In this document: positions 17,272 through 26,422 of the stretch, piece after piece
Position numbering within the stretch: position 1 is the stretch's first letter
How the letters are laid out: each line of letters starts with the position of its first letter
Source of the DNA: JAKVBK01 sp022447275
GTDB taxonomy: Bacteria > Pseudomonadota > Alphaproteobacteria > Rhodobacterales > Rhodobacteraceae
NCBI GenBank assembly: GCA_047125605.1
Contig: CP138932.1
Span: forward strand, 1,984,001-2,048,000
DNA: 64,000 bases
Reading direction: 5' to 3'
Notes under the pieces: model-generated
What the model saw: only the letters and a program-made list of their open reading frames with translations
Told to the model about the DNA's origin: nothing
Databases searched by the model: none
Program-made: the position numbers and the translations under genes

Positions 17272-18279
17272 ATGCTGAATGTCGCGCTGGTGGGCGCAGG
17301 GTCCATCGGTCAAATCCACGCAAAGAACATTGCCCGGAACGACCGGTGCCAGCTGGCTGCCATCTGCGATGCGGACGATGCCCGGGCGCAAGCGCTGGCC
17401 TCAAAACACGCCACAGCAGCTGCCACGTTGGAAGACTGCTTAAATGCCAACATCGACGCCGTAATCATCGCGTCTTCGACCGCCTCCCATGGGGATGTGG
17501 CGAAAGCCTGCCTTGCGGCAGGCAAGCCCTTTCTTTGCGAAAAACCTCTGGCAAGCGATCTCGCAGAAGGCCTCCGCTTGGCGACCGACGCGCGGAGATC
17601 GGGCCTCCCCTGCGGCCTTGCCCTCAACCGGAGATTTGCGGCGGAGTTCAAAGACCTCCGCGCCGCAATCCGCAGCGATGCAATCGGAGCGGTGGAAACA
17701 ATCCTCATCATTTCGCGCTCCGCAGCGCCTCCCGATCCCGAATTCATCCGAACCTCAGGCGGGCTCTTTGGCGAAAAGGGCAGCCATTTCTTTGACCTTG
17801 CCTGCTGGTTGACTGACGATACGCCGGTGGAGTTATTCGCCTGCGGATCGGTTTTGGTCGACCCGGGTTACTTGGCTGTCAACGAGATCGACACAGCAAA
17901 AGTGACGCTAAAGATGGGGTCCGGAGCTCAGGTACTGTGCGATTTCAGTTGGCGCGCGGCCTACGGCCAGGACGAGCGCATTGAAATTCACGGCAGCTAC
18001 GGGATGCTTCAAAATCTGCAAAAGCCAGAGCATCCTTACCGAATTTTATCCGGCTCAGGTCTGCACCATGGAGGGCGCACCCCGGATTGGCGCGACCGTT
18101 TTGCAGAGACTTACATGGCAGAGTTGGATCAGTTTCTGACCGCGCTGGACACTGGCAATTTAGGCGACATCGCCGAACTGCAGGATGGTTTGCGAGCGCA
18201 ATGTCTGGCAGGCGCAGCATACCAATCCGTGCGCGAAAACCGCGTCATTCCCATCTCTGAAAATGACTGGCGCATGTAG
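17272..18279 (+). CDS. Gfo/Idh/MocA dehydrogenase 1
   Basis: A 335-residue NAD(P)-dependent sugar or cyclitol dehydrogenase. The N-terminal Rossmann motif is GAGSIG (8-13) and the family's EKP motif is at 90-92. GEKGSHFFDLACWL in the C-terminal domain contains the conserved His in the substrate pocket. It is closest in feel to inositol 2-dehydrogenases, but the exact substrate cannot be read. First of three paralogues in the cluster; they differ in length and are not recent duplicates. Confidence 0.85.
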   Translation: MLNVALVGAGSIGQIHAKNIARNDRCQLAAICDADDARAQALASKHATAAATLEDCLNANIDAVIIASSTASHGDVAKACLAAGKPFLCEKPLASDLAEGLRLATDARRSGLPCGLALNRRFAAEFKDLRAAIRSDAIGAVETILIISRSAAPPDPEFIRTSGGLFGEKGSHFFDLACWLTDDTPVELFACGSVLVDPGYLAVNEIDTAKVTLKMGSGAQVLCDFSWRAAYGQDERIEIHGSYGMLQNLQKPEHPYRILSGSGLHHGGRTPDWRDRFAETYMAELDQFLTALDTGNLGDIAELQDGLRAQCLAGAAYQSVRENRVIPISENDWRM

Positions 18280-18316
18280 ATATACATAGGCTGAAGACCC
18301 GAGGCGAGACATATTC

Positions 18317-19465
18317 ATGACATTCCGAGTTGGTCTGATCGGCTGTGGTAGGATCAGCGACATCTATCTCAAGAACTGCACCCGCTTTGACGGCCTCGAA
18401 ATTACTGCTTGTGCAAGTCTCGACATCCACGAAAGCCGTGCAAAGGCCGCACAGTACAGGATCGCAAAAGCCTGTGCCCCGGAAGACATATTTGCCGATC
18501 CCAAGGTTGATGCCGTTCTGAACCTGACGGTTCCGGCCGCACACTATGACATCAGCCGCCGGGCGCTTGAGGCGGGTAAGCACGTCTTCTCTGAAAAGCC
18601 TTTCGTCACCGATCTCGAGGATGGGCGCGCGCTTTTGGCACTGGGGCGCAGGAAAGGGCTACTGATTGGCAATGCACCCGATACCTTCATGGGGGGGCGC
18701 TGGCAGACGGTTCGCAAACTTCTCGATCGTGGCGTGATCGGCCAACCTACGGGCGTTGCCGCCTTCGTCCCAACCCACGGTGTCGAGCGTCACCACCCCA
18801 ACCCTGATTTCTTCTATGCCAAGGGGGGCGGGCCGCTTCTTGACCTTGGGCCCTACTATTTAACCGCCATGGTGTTCTGCCTAGGCCCTATCCGCCGCGT
18901 GGCAGGCATGGCGCGGAAGACCTTCCCCGAGCGCATGATTGAAAACGGCCCACGACACGGCGAGATGATGGCGGTCGAAGTCGACACCCATTGCCTTTCA
19001 CTCCTGGAATTTGAAAGCGGTGTGATTGGGCAGTTGATGGTCAGCTTCGACGTTTGGGAAAGCGAGACACCACGCCTTGAGGTCTATGGTACAGGCGGCA
19101 CCATTTGCATCCCCGATGCCGATCCGGGGGATGGCGCGAATATCTTCGAGGGTCCGGTTTGGTATCGGACACGGGCGACCTCACGCTGGACGATGCGCCC
19201 GCGCCCCAAAGCTCCGCCTGAATGGTCAGTTGCCGAAAATACCCATGACTACAACTGGGATGCGCGTGGATTGGGTCTCCTTGATATGGCCAAAGCAGTG
19301 CGCAATGGCAGGCCACCGCGCGCAAGCGGCGATATGGCTTTCCATATCTACGAAGCCATGGAGGGGATACTTGAGTCACCCGGTCTTAGCCGCTTTGTTG
19401 ACCTCACCAGCCGCTGCGACCGCCCAGAACCATTGCCAGAATGCGTCAAAGAAGGCCCCAACTGA
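18317..19465 (+). CDS. Gfo/Idh/MocA dehydrogenase 2
   Basis: The 382-residue protein has the Rossmann motif GCGRIS (9-14) and SEKPF (92-96). The GGGPLLDLGPYYLTAM block fills the position of the substrate-site helix, with Asp and Tyr where many relatives have Asp and His. It is more like the glucose-fructose oxidoreductase/ScyllO branch than the first paralogue. Its stop overlaps the start of the next gene (TGATG). Predicted to oxidise or reduce a ring carbon of a sugar or cyclitol using NAD(P). Confidence 0.85.
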   Translation: MTFRVGLIGCGRISDIYLKNCTRFDGLEITACASLDIHESRAKAAQYRIAKACAPEDIFADPKVDAVLNLTVPAAHYDISRRALEAGKHVFSEKPFVTDLEDGRALLALGRRKGLLIGNAPDTFMGGRWQTVRKLLDRGVIGQPTGVAAFVPTHGVERHHPNPDFFYAKGGGPLLDLGPYYLTAMVFCLGPIRRVAGMARKTFPERMIENGPRHGEMMAVEVDTHCLSLLEFESGVIGQLMVSFDVWESETPRLEVYGTGGTICIPDADPGDGANIFEGPVWYRTRATSRWTMRPRPKAPPEWSVAENTHDYNWDARGLGLLDMAKAVRNGRPPRASGDMAFHIYEAMEGILESPGLSRFVDLTSRCDRPEPLPECVKEGPN

Positions 19466-20121
19466 TGCCCGTACAAACACTCAATATTGCGGAACCCTTC
19501 TTCACCATACAAATCGTGTCCGGCGAGGAAGCCTATAATGTTGACGGCAAGGTCATCCTCCTGAACTTGTCAGAGACACCTATCAGGATCCGGGGGCAAA
19601 CGCTCGGGAGTTTGCAATCCGTTGTCGTGGCCGATGTCGCACTTCAGAATCTCGCTCACGCCGTCATCGTGGAGCGTTTCGCAGACCACCCGGACGAAGA
19701 GGCGCTTTTTGCAGAGGTCAGAAAAACGTGGCCCTCAGCCTTCGATGTCCGGCAGGAAGAACGCCTGCGCGGCGTCAGCCATTACATGTCACCCAAGGTT
19801 TGGGTCGGGCAATTCGGTTTCACCTTGTACCATTCAAGCAGCGTGCCATTGAACGTGGGCCTGCACCGTGACCACGCCTTTTGCCCCGTACCGGGGTTCC
19901 GTGAGGTACATACCCAGATCGTCGGCCTCGGAAAGATGCAGCAGTGTCGGGAAAAAGACGTCTCGACACTCTACCTCGAAGAACCGATGGCGCCTGGCAC
20001 CACGCACCGCCCTATGTATGACGCTGAGGGCAACTACCCCTGGCACCAATTCGAAACGATAACGCCTTCGATCTTCATGGCCGTCGAAATGTTGCCCGAC
20101 GGCGCCACGCCGCCTGCCTGA
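19465..20121 (+). CDS. Unrecognised His-rich protein, possible cupin-type metalloenzyme
   Basis: A 218-residue cytoplasmic protein, translationally coupled to the preceding dehydrogenase through a one-base stop/start overlap. No family is recognised with certainty. Residues His134, His137, Glu147 and His149 in HRDHAFCPVPGFREVH, plus His181 and His194, could form a metal site like that of cupin isomerases (for example lyxose isomerase-type enzymes). The rest is predicted mostly beta, consistent with a cupin barrel. Being wedged between two Gfo/Idh/MocA genes suggests an isomerase, epimerase or oxygen-independent sugar-modifying step. Function is inferred from context only. Confidence 0.6.
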   Translation: MPVQTLNIAEPFFTIQIVSGEEAYNVDGKVILLNLSETPIRIRGQTLGSLQSVVVADVALQNLAHAVIVERFADHPDEEALFAEVRKTWPSAFDVRQEERLRGVSHYMSPKVWVGQFGFTLYHSSSVPLNVGLHRDHAFCPVPGFREVHTQIVGLGKMQQCREKDVSTLYLEEPMAPGTTHRPMYDAEGNYPWHQFETITPSIFMAVEMLPDGATPPA

Positions 20122-20130
20122 GGACCCCCC

Positions 20131-21321
20131 ATGACCGAACCACTTCTGCCCGTCGACATCGACTTCAACGGCCCGTTCCCTCGCCTGTTCAGGCGGCTGC
20201 GCCTTGGCATCGTTGGCGGAGGCCGCATCGCAGGAACACAGGCAGCCGCTGCGCATTTATCAGATCGATGGGATGTCGTGGCGGGGGCCTTGTCTTCCGA
20301 CCCGGCCAAATCGGCGGAGAAATCGAGGGAATTCTACATTGCGCCCGAGCGCGCTTATGCAAGTTTTGACGAGATGGCTCAATCTGAAGCGACCCGCCCA
20401 GACGGCGTCGATGCCGTCATGATCACCACCCCCAACCACCTGCATTATGCTGCCGCAAAGACAATGCTGGCTGCAGGGATCGACGTTCTATGCGACAAGC
20501 CAATGACCAACGCTGTCGACGAGGCTTCAGAACTGGTCTCGCTGACCGAAAAGACCGGCTTGGTCTTCGGTGTCTCCTACGTCATGTCCTGCTATCCGAT
20601 GATCCGTCAGGCACGGGACATCGCGGCCTCAGGGGATTTGGGCCAGCTCAACCAGATCCACGTCGAATTCATGCAAGATTGGATGACGCCCAAAGGTTCG
20701 CATGATGCACCGCATGTGCAATGGCGGCTCGATCCCAAGGCTTCCGGTCCCACAAGTTGCGTCGGCGACATCGGGACCCACGCAGCGCACTTGGCGCAAT
20801 TCGTCTCGGGCCTAGCCATGACTGACCTCAGGGCAGAGTTCCACGTCTGTGGCGCCCCTAAACCGCTAGAAGACACTGCCTTCATGAATACGCGCTATGA
20901 AGGCGGTGTTCCGGGAACCCTGATGGCCACACGACTTGCGCCGGGCAATCGCGGCGGGCTGCGCCTTCGCATCTTCGGCTCAGCAGGCGGTCTGGAATGG
21001 GACATGGAGGATTGCGAACGCCTTAAGCTCAACCTGTTTGGCAAGCCCGACCAGATCCTCAGCCGCGGCCACGGCCATGGTGTGTCACCACAAACCGAAC
21101 GTTTCGTCCGCACCGCGCGGGGATTTCCCGAAGGCCTGATGGAGGCTTGGGCCAATCTCTACACCGAGTTTGCCATGGCCGTTGCTGCACGTCGTGGAGG
21201 CGTGGTGCCACCTAAGAACTGGCTGAGCATCCCCAGGGTCGAAGACGGCAAAGAAGGAGTTCGGTTCATCCATGCTTCAGTCAGATCGCACGAAACCGGC
21301 GGCGAATGGGTAAAGATATAG
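20131..21321 (+). CDS. Gfo/Idh/MocA dehydrogenase 3
   Basis: The 396-residue protein carries a 22-residue N-terminal extension, then GGGRIAG (29-35) and CDKPM (121-125), where Asp replaces the usual Glu of EKP; this is seen in one branch of the family. CVGDIGTHAAHLAQF (about 210-225) contains the conserved D..TH active-site motif. It starts nine bases after the preceding stop. Likely an NAD(P)-dependent sugar dehydrogenase acting in the same pathway as its two neighbours. Confidence 0.85.
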   Translation: MTEPLLPVDIDFNGPFPRLFRRLRLGIVGGGRIAGTQAAAAHLSDRWDVVAGALSSDPAKSAEKSREFYIAPERAYASFDEMAQSEATRPDGVDAVMITTPNHLHYAAAKTMLAAGIDVLCDKPMTNAVDEASELVSLTEKTGLVFGVSYVMSCYPMIRQARDIAASGDLGQLNQIHVEFMQDWMTPKGSHDAPHVQWRLDPKASGPTSCVGDIGTHAAHLAQFVSGLAMTDLRAEFHVCGAPKPLEDTAFMNTRYEGGVPGTLMATRLAPGNRGGLRLRIFGSAGGLEWDMEDCERLKLNLFGKPDQILSRGHGHGVSPQTERFVRTARGFPEGLMEAWANLYTEFAMAVAARRGGVVPPKNWLSIPRVEDGKEGVRFIHASVRSHETGGEWVKI

Positions 21322-21766
21322 GTTGAAACAGACTACGCGTAAGTTGAGGTTCCGCTTTTCACCCAACTCGTCAGCCATCTTGATCGACATCAAAAGGCTT
21401 CTTCCGCCAAGCACGCTGTCACTTCTGTCTCGAGCTACGGCCAAGCAGAGATAAAAAACCATCCAATCGAACGGTAGGTTTCGCCCTCGCAGCAGGCACC
21501 GAACTCTGCCGCATCAACGACCAATTCGAGCCCCTCCTTCACAGATGCAGCCCTGTGCCCTAGAATCTGAACAGCGCCTAAGGTCGTCATTTACGCTCGC
21601 GCGGGGTGGCTCTGTTGAGCCGTTCATCTGACCGAAGGAGGGGATGGCTCAGCAGACCCATTGGACCAAGTTATGGCCGAGCTTGTTACGAACCCCGCGC
21701 TGAGATGTATTCTGGTGCGGTGCAAGACAAAGGTAGCGCGCCGCATGACTCAAAGGCAGGCAACAG
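21322..21766. other. Gap upstream of xylB
   Basis: About 445 bases with no supported gene. A minus-strand frame near 21480-21580 reads like a small protein fragment but has no identifiable family. The region should contain the xylB promoter; an AAAGGCAGG ribosome site lies just before the xylB ATG. Confidence 0.4.
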
Positions 21767-23218
21767 ATGAGCTTTCTCGGAATTGATCTTGGAACTTCAG
21801 GTTTGCGCGCGCTGCTTGTTGACGAAAGCGGAACGCCAGTCGGGTCAGCCCAGCGTCAGTACGGCGTGTCAAATCCAAGGCCTGGTTGGTCCCAACAAGA
21901 CCCCGCAGATTGGATCATTGCACTGGACGGCGCGGTTGCCGAACTCCGCTCGCAATTTCCGGAGTTCGCGGCATTGAAAGGTATCGGTGTCGCGGGCCAT
22001 ATGCATGGGGCCACGCTGCTGGATGTGTCCGGACAAGTGCTACGGCCATGTATTCTTTGGAATGACGTGCGCTCCGAGAAAGAGGCCGCTCTGCTTGACG
22101 GCGCAAACCGCGTCCGCGAGGTGTCGGGCAACATTGTTTTTCCAGGCTTTACAGCGCCTAAGCTGAGTTGGGTGCGAAACAACGAACCCGAGATATTCAC
22201 CAAGATCGACAAGGTTCTCTTGCCAGCCGCGTTCCTCAATTACTACCTCACTGGCGAATATGTGGCAGACAAAAGCGATAGCTCTGGCACCTCCTGGCTG
22301 GATGTCGGCAAACGGAAGTGGTCCGATTACTTGCTGAATGCCGGGCAGATGCGTCTGAACCAGATGCCCCGCCTTGTAGAAGGATCAGAGCGCGCCGGAA
22401 CACTGCGATCAGATCTTGCAGCGCAGTGGGGCGTGGGGCGCGATGTTGTTGTTGCTGGTGGCGCGGGCGACAATGCCGCCGCGGCCTGCGGCATCGGAGC
22501 GCTTAACGAGGGGGCTGGCTTCGTCTCGCTTGGCACGTCGGGCGTCATTCTTGTTGCCCGTAAAAGATATGCCGCATCACCCGATGCAGCTGTGCATACC
22601 TTTTGTCATGCCGTGCCCGGGCATTGGTATCAAATGGGGGTCATGCTATCGGCCACAGACAGTTTAAACTGGTTGTCGCGGATTATCGGGAAGCCGCCCG
22701 CAGACCTTACATATGCCCTTGGCAAGAAGCTGCAGCCGCCGGGGACAGTGCGGTTCTTCCCCTACCTTTCTGGCGAACGCACGCCGCACAACGATTCTCA
22801 AATTCGCGGCGGCTTTACAGGCCTATCCACTGGGACAACGACCAAAGACCTAACCCGTGCTGTCTTGGAGGGGGTCGCTTTTGGCCTGCGCGATAGTTTG
22901 CAAGCCCTTCAGTCGACGGGTGTCGACATCCAGGGTCTCATGGCAATTGGTGGCGGCAGCGCTTCAATTTACTGGCTGAAGCAAATCGCAACAGTCTTGG
23001 ACATCCCGCTGCTTGTGCCCAGTGGTCGCGAGTTTGGTGCGGCCTTGGGGGCGGCACGGCTGGGCTTGCTCGCCACAACGGATAGCGCACTATCGGATGT
23101 GCTGACCGCACCTGAAATTAGCGAAACTATCGCGCCCGAGACACGTCTGAGTGCCGCAATGGAAGACGCTTATGGGGCGTTCAGAAATGCCTATTCCGGC
23201 CTTCGTCAAATCCAATAG
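21767..23218 (+). CDS. xylB: Xylulokinase
   Basis: The 483-residue FGGY-family kinase has the first phosphate motif GIDLGTSGLRALLVDE at 5-20, AGHMHGATLLD and ILWNDVRSE (substrate binding), GAGDNAAAACG (catalytic Asp region) and a C-terminal IGGGSAS adenosine motif. Length and blocks match bacterial XylB, which phosphorylates D-xylulose for entry into the pentose phosphate pathway. It is separated from the dehydrogenase set by 445 bases, so it may have its own promoter. No xylA is present in the window, so xylulose would have to come from dehydrogenase action, for example on xylitol or arabinitol (inference). Confidence 0.92.
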   Translation: MSFLGIDLGTSGLRALLVDESGTPVGSAQRQYGVSNPRPGWSQQDPADWIIALDGAVAELRSQFPEFAALKGIGVAGHMHGATLLDVSGQVLRPCILWNDVRSEKEAALLDGANRVREVSGNIVFPGFTAPKLSWVRNNEPEIFTKIDKVLLPAAFLNYYLTGEYVADKSDSSGTSWLDVGKRKWSDYLLNAGQMRLNQMPRLVEGSERAGTLRSDLAAQWGVGRDVVVAGGAGDNAAAACGIGALNEGAGFVSLGTSGVILVARKRYAASPDAAVHTFCHAVPGHWYQMGVMLSATDSLNWLSRIIGKPPADLTYALGKKLQPPGTVRFFPYLSGERTPHNDSQIRGGFTGLSTGTTTKDLTRAVLEGVAFGLRDSLQALQSTGVDIQGLMAIGGGSASIYWLKQIATVLDIPLLVPSGREFGAALGAARLGLLATTDSALSDVLTAPEISETIAPETRLSAAMEDAYGAFRNAYSGLRQIQ

Positions 23219-23299
23219 TTGCCAGCTCCAATGCACCTAGACAAACGAGAGTTCTGAGAGGCCAGTTCATGCCCGGCTGCGCGCTTGCTAAAGCATGTT

Positions 23300-23719
23300 T
23301 TACAACGCATCCGTGAGCCGTATATCATCGCCGTGCCTGCGCTTGCCGAGGGGGAACCACTTTGGGAGCTCGCCTTGATCCACGATGTGGAGTGCGTCGA
23401 TCAGGTTGCTAAGCCAGGCTGAGTGATTGAGGCAATCAAATCTGATCGTGAGCTGTAACCTGAGTTGTACGCTCGTGATGCGCCGAGAAATTCGCTCGAA
23501 GCGGATGTGCTTTGCTTTGGGTTGCGCTCGAGGTGCTCACAAAAATGCACTGAGAACTCCAGAAGTATCCTCAGGCTGTATGAACGCATTATCATGGCCA
23601 CCGAGTTCGGTCAGAGACTTGGCTAGTGCGAAGGTGCACGCGGCCACATTGCGACCAAACAAGATGATTGACCGCCAGTAGGTCCCTAAGTCAGGGGATG
23701 TGTCCGTAAATGCCGTCAT
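23300..23719 (-). pseudogene. Frameshifted remnant of a conserved nuclease-like gene
   Basis: Three minus-strand segments in different frames read as one protein: TDTSPDLGTYWRSIILFGRN (from 23719), HFCEHLERNPKQSTSASSEF (about 23550), then LIDALHIVDQGELPKWFPLG through RHGDDIRLTDAL (ending at 23300). The order and spacing match what I recall of a family annotated as HNH endonuclease-like proteins, whose N-terminus has YWRS..LFGRNVA..KFALAKSL. At least two frameshifts and a missing C-terminal half make it non-functional. The family assignment is from memory and moderate only. Confidence 0.5.
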
Positions 23720-24039
23720 TTACGAAAGGTACGATGCTGTCACAACAAGAGGAAGTGCTGAAATGCGAACAGGAGCTAGCGTCCAGGATCGAACCGAACT
23801 GGTGGGAATCTACCTCACATCAGCTTGCAACATATTTATTGCGAGCCGCCAAGGCCCACTAAATGCCCTCGCAAAGCAAGGCGCTGCCCCGGCAGACATT
23901 GCGTAGCCGGGCTTTTCACCCTGTGGGTAAATCCCATCAGCAAGTTGCCAATGACGAATGGCACAACCTAATCATAAGGGAGGATGCGATTTTTCATAGT
24001 GCGTATAGTTAGTTACTTACATGCACTAATAACCAGCCG
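23720..24039. other. Gap between pseudogene and tRNA-Ser
   Basis: About 320 bases without a supported gene. A short plus-strand frame (23700-23906) has no recognisable motif. Confidence 0.4.
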
Positions 24040-24129
24040 TGGCGGAGGAGGTGGGATTCGAACCCACGGAGGACGTTAATCCTCGCCGGTTTTCAAGACC
24101 GGTGCATTCGACCACTCTGCCACTCCTCC
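24040..24129 (-). tRNA. tRNA-Ser(UGA)
   Basis: A 90-nt class II tRNA on the minus strand. The acceptor stem GGAGGAG pairs with CTCCTCC, followed by the discriminator base and an encoded CCA at 24040-24042. The anticodon stem ACCGG/CCGGC frames a loop with TGA. The long variable arm typical of serine tRNAs (GGATTAACGTCC region) and the GGTTCGAATCC T arm are present. Confidence 0.95.
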
Positions 24130-24323
24130 AGCGGTTCGTTGCCGATACATCGGCAAAACTGATTCTGAAACCCTCACTTCTTCTTGGGGTCGCTGCGTCG
24201 GCACTTTGCAGCGGACGAATTGCCTTTTATAGTCACCGTCGACACGTGTAGCAGCACAAGAGCCGACAGACCGGCCAGCGATTCAGCTGCACAGAGGCAC
24301 TTGGCAAGGAAATGGGGGCCAAT

Positions 24324-25178
24324 ATGATCCCGGCAAAAGCATACCGGTTGGTGGGAGGGCTGGCTCTTTTCGCCCTTCTTTCAGCCTGTCAGGCAGGCAA
24401 TCCATTTGCGCCTAAGCCAACCACAGGGCAAAGCGATGGGGTGCCCGTGGCAACCACAGCGACACGCTTGGTTGAAAGGGACGTCGAAGCCCCGGACGTG
24501 TTTCAACGCAGCGAGCCCGGGTTATGGGCCGGCACACCGTCTTTTGGCGGGGTATGGGTTGCCCATCCCGCTGTTGCGGCACCCGAACGCGCAATCATCC
24601 GCAACACGGACAATGGGAAGTTCGTCATCGGATCCCTGTTCAAGCGCGAAGCGCAAAACCCTGGCCCAGCGTTCCAGATATCATCCGATGCGGCGGCCGC
24701 TTTGGGTGTCACTGCCGGGCAGCCCACCGCTCTGAACGTCACGGCCCTGCGCCGTGAGGAAGTCCCAGAAGAGACGGAAGTTGAAGCAGAAGCGAATGTG
24801 GAAACAGCGTCTGCCGCTACAGAGGACGTGACGGCGGCTCCGTTGCCCGCCTTGGAGGTTGCCGCTGCGGCGATCGAAAAGGCAGAGGCTGCCACAGGCA
24901 GTGTGGAAGCCAAACCGACTGAGGTACCGCCCTCCAACAGCCGCCTACCCAAACCTTACATTCAAATTGGCATCTTCTCGATGGAAGCCAATGCCGACGC
25001 GACAGCTGACCGCCTGCGGGGCGCTGGGATCATCCCAACCGTGTTGGCGCAGGAAAGCAGCGGAAAGAAATTCTGGCGCGTCATTGCCGGACCCGCTCGG
25101 TCTTTGTCGACCCGCGCCGACCTGCTCAACAAGGCCCGCGAGTTGGGTTTCAACGACGCCTACGCCGTCAGCAATTGA
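24324..25178 (+). CDS. SPOR-domain lipoprotein
   Basis: The 284-residue precursor has a lipoprotein signal with lipobox LLSAC (Cys22). A low-complexity Glu/Ala-rich linker (about 145-205) follows, and then a C-terminal SPOR domain (about 208-284, PYIQIGIFSMEANADATADR and WRVIAGPARS). SPOR domains bind denuded septal peptidoglycan, pointing to an envelope or division role at the outer membrane. ATG 24324 is preferred to 24312 because GGGGG sits at proper spacing before it. It lies just upstream of a D,D-carboxypeptidase gene, consistent with a cell-wall function. Confidence 0.8.
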   Translation: MIPAKAYRLVGGLALFALLSACQAGNPFAPKPTTGQSDGVPVATTATRLVERDVEAPDVFQRSEPGLWAGTPSFGGVWVAHPAVAAPERAIIRNTDNGKFVIGSLFKREAQNPGPAFQISSDAAAALGVTAGQPTALNVTALRREEVPEETEVEAEANVETASAATEDVTAAPLPALEVAAAAIEKAEAATGSVEAKPTEVPPSNSRLPKPYIQIGIFSMEANADATADRLRGAGIIPTVLAQESSGKKFWRVIAGPARSLSTRADLLNKARELGFNDAYAVSN

Positions 25179-25219
25179 GCGCGGCACCGAACGCCAGCTC
25201 ACACCACAGGAGAAGACGG

Positions 25220-26416
25220 ATGGTCGCCTTGCCGCAAACACTCAAGGGCGTCTTGCGCGCATGTACGCTCTGCGCAGGGTTGCTGCTCCCCACGACAGGA
25301 ATTGCAGAACCGCTCTTTGAGACACGCGCCGGCGCTGCCTGGGTTGTCGACCAAGGAACCGACACCGTTCTGTTGTCAAAAAATGCGGAACAACCCCTGC
25401 CCCCGGCCTCGATGTCCAAGCTAATGACATTGAATATGGTGTTTGAGGCCCTGCGTGATGGACGCGTCACCCTGGACACGCGGTTCAACGTCTCTGCCAA
25501 GGCGCGCGCCATGGGTGGCTCGTCCATGTTCCTGAATGAAACTGACCGGCCAACGGTTGAGGAGTTGATAAAGGGCATTGTCGTCCAGTCTGGCAACGAT
25601 GCCTGCGTTGTGATCGCGGAAGGGCTGGCAGGCACAGAAGAAGCCTTTGCCCAACTGATGAACCGCCGGGCACGCGATCTTGGGATGTTGAATTCTACCT
25701 TTGCCAATGCGTCTGGCTGGCCAAATCCAAACCATCGCATGTCGATGGAAGATCTGGGTTTGTTGGCCACCCGGCTGATAGACGAATTCCCTGAATATTA
25801 TGGCTATTTCGCGATGGAAAGCTTCCCGTTCGATGGGCGGGTGCCTTCAAACCACGCCAACCGCAATCCGCTTTTGCGCCTGGGCATCGGGGCAGATGGC
25901 CTTAAAACGGGCCACACCCAGGAAGCGGGATACGGGCTGGTTGGATCGGCCCGTCAGGGGGATCGACGGGTCACATTCGTGATTTCCGGCCTCGATTCAG
26001 AGGTTGCCCGTGCGGAAGAAGCAGAACGTGTGGTGAATTGGGCGTTCCGACAGTTTGTGCAACGCACGGTTGCGCCCGGCGGCACCCGCATGGCCGAGGT
26101 GCCCGTCTGGATGGGAGAGGCAGATGCCGTCGATCTCATCATCGAGGAGGACCTGAGCCTTCTGATCCCGGCAGTTGTCCAGGGTGAGATTGAGGCAGAC
26201 CTGCGTTTTGCCAGCCCCGCAAGGGCGCCCATCGAAGCGGGTGAGACCTTGGGCACACTGTCAGTCAGCCTGCCTGGCATGAACCCAATCGAGGTGCCGC
26301 TCGTGGCCGCACGCGCGGTGGAGCGTGGCGGCTTTGTCCCGCGGTTGCGCACGGCCGCCAAAGTGCTTTTGCGAGATGTTCTTGGCACGGATGATGCCAG
26401 CCCAGCCGAGGGGTAA
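25220..26416 (+). CDS. dacC: D-alanyl-D-alanine carboxypeptidase (PBP5/6 family)
   Basis: The 398-residue serine peptidase has a signal peptide ending near GIAEP (about 30). All three catalytic motifs are present: S64-M-S-K67, S124-G-N and K229-T-G. The C-terminal beta-rich domain (about 290-385) is the PBP5-associated stalk. The start at 25220 follows an AGGAG site. It trims the terminal D-Ala from peptidoglycan stem peptides in the periplasm. It is six bases upstream of tmk and probably co-transcribed with it. Whether dacA or dacC is the better name cannot be decided from sequence alone. Confidence 0.88.
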   Translation: MVALPQTLKGVLRACTLCAGLLLPTTGIAEPLFETRAGAAWVVDQGTDTVLLSKNAEQPLPPASMSKLMTLNMVFEALRDGRVTLDTRFNVSAKARAMGGSSMFLNETDRPTVEELIKGIVVQSGNDACVVIAEGLAGTEEAFAQLMNRRARDLGMLNSTFANASGWPNPNHRMSMEDLGLLATRLIDEFPEYYGYFAMESFPFDGRVPSNHANRNPLLRLGIGADGLKTGHTQEAGYGLVGSARQGDRRVTFVISGLDSEVARAEEAERVVNWAFRQFVQRTVAPGGTRMAEVPVWMGEADAVDLIIEEDLSLLIPAVVQGEIEADLRFASPARAPIEAGETLGTLSVSLPGMNPIEVPLVAARAVERGGFVPRLRTAAKVLLRDVLGTDDASPAEG

Positions 26417-26422
26417 GCTGAC

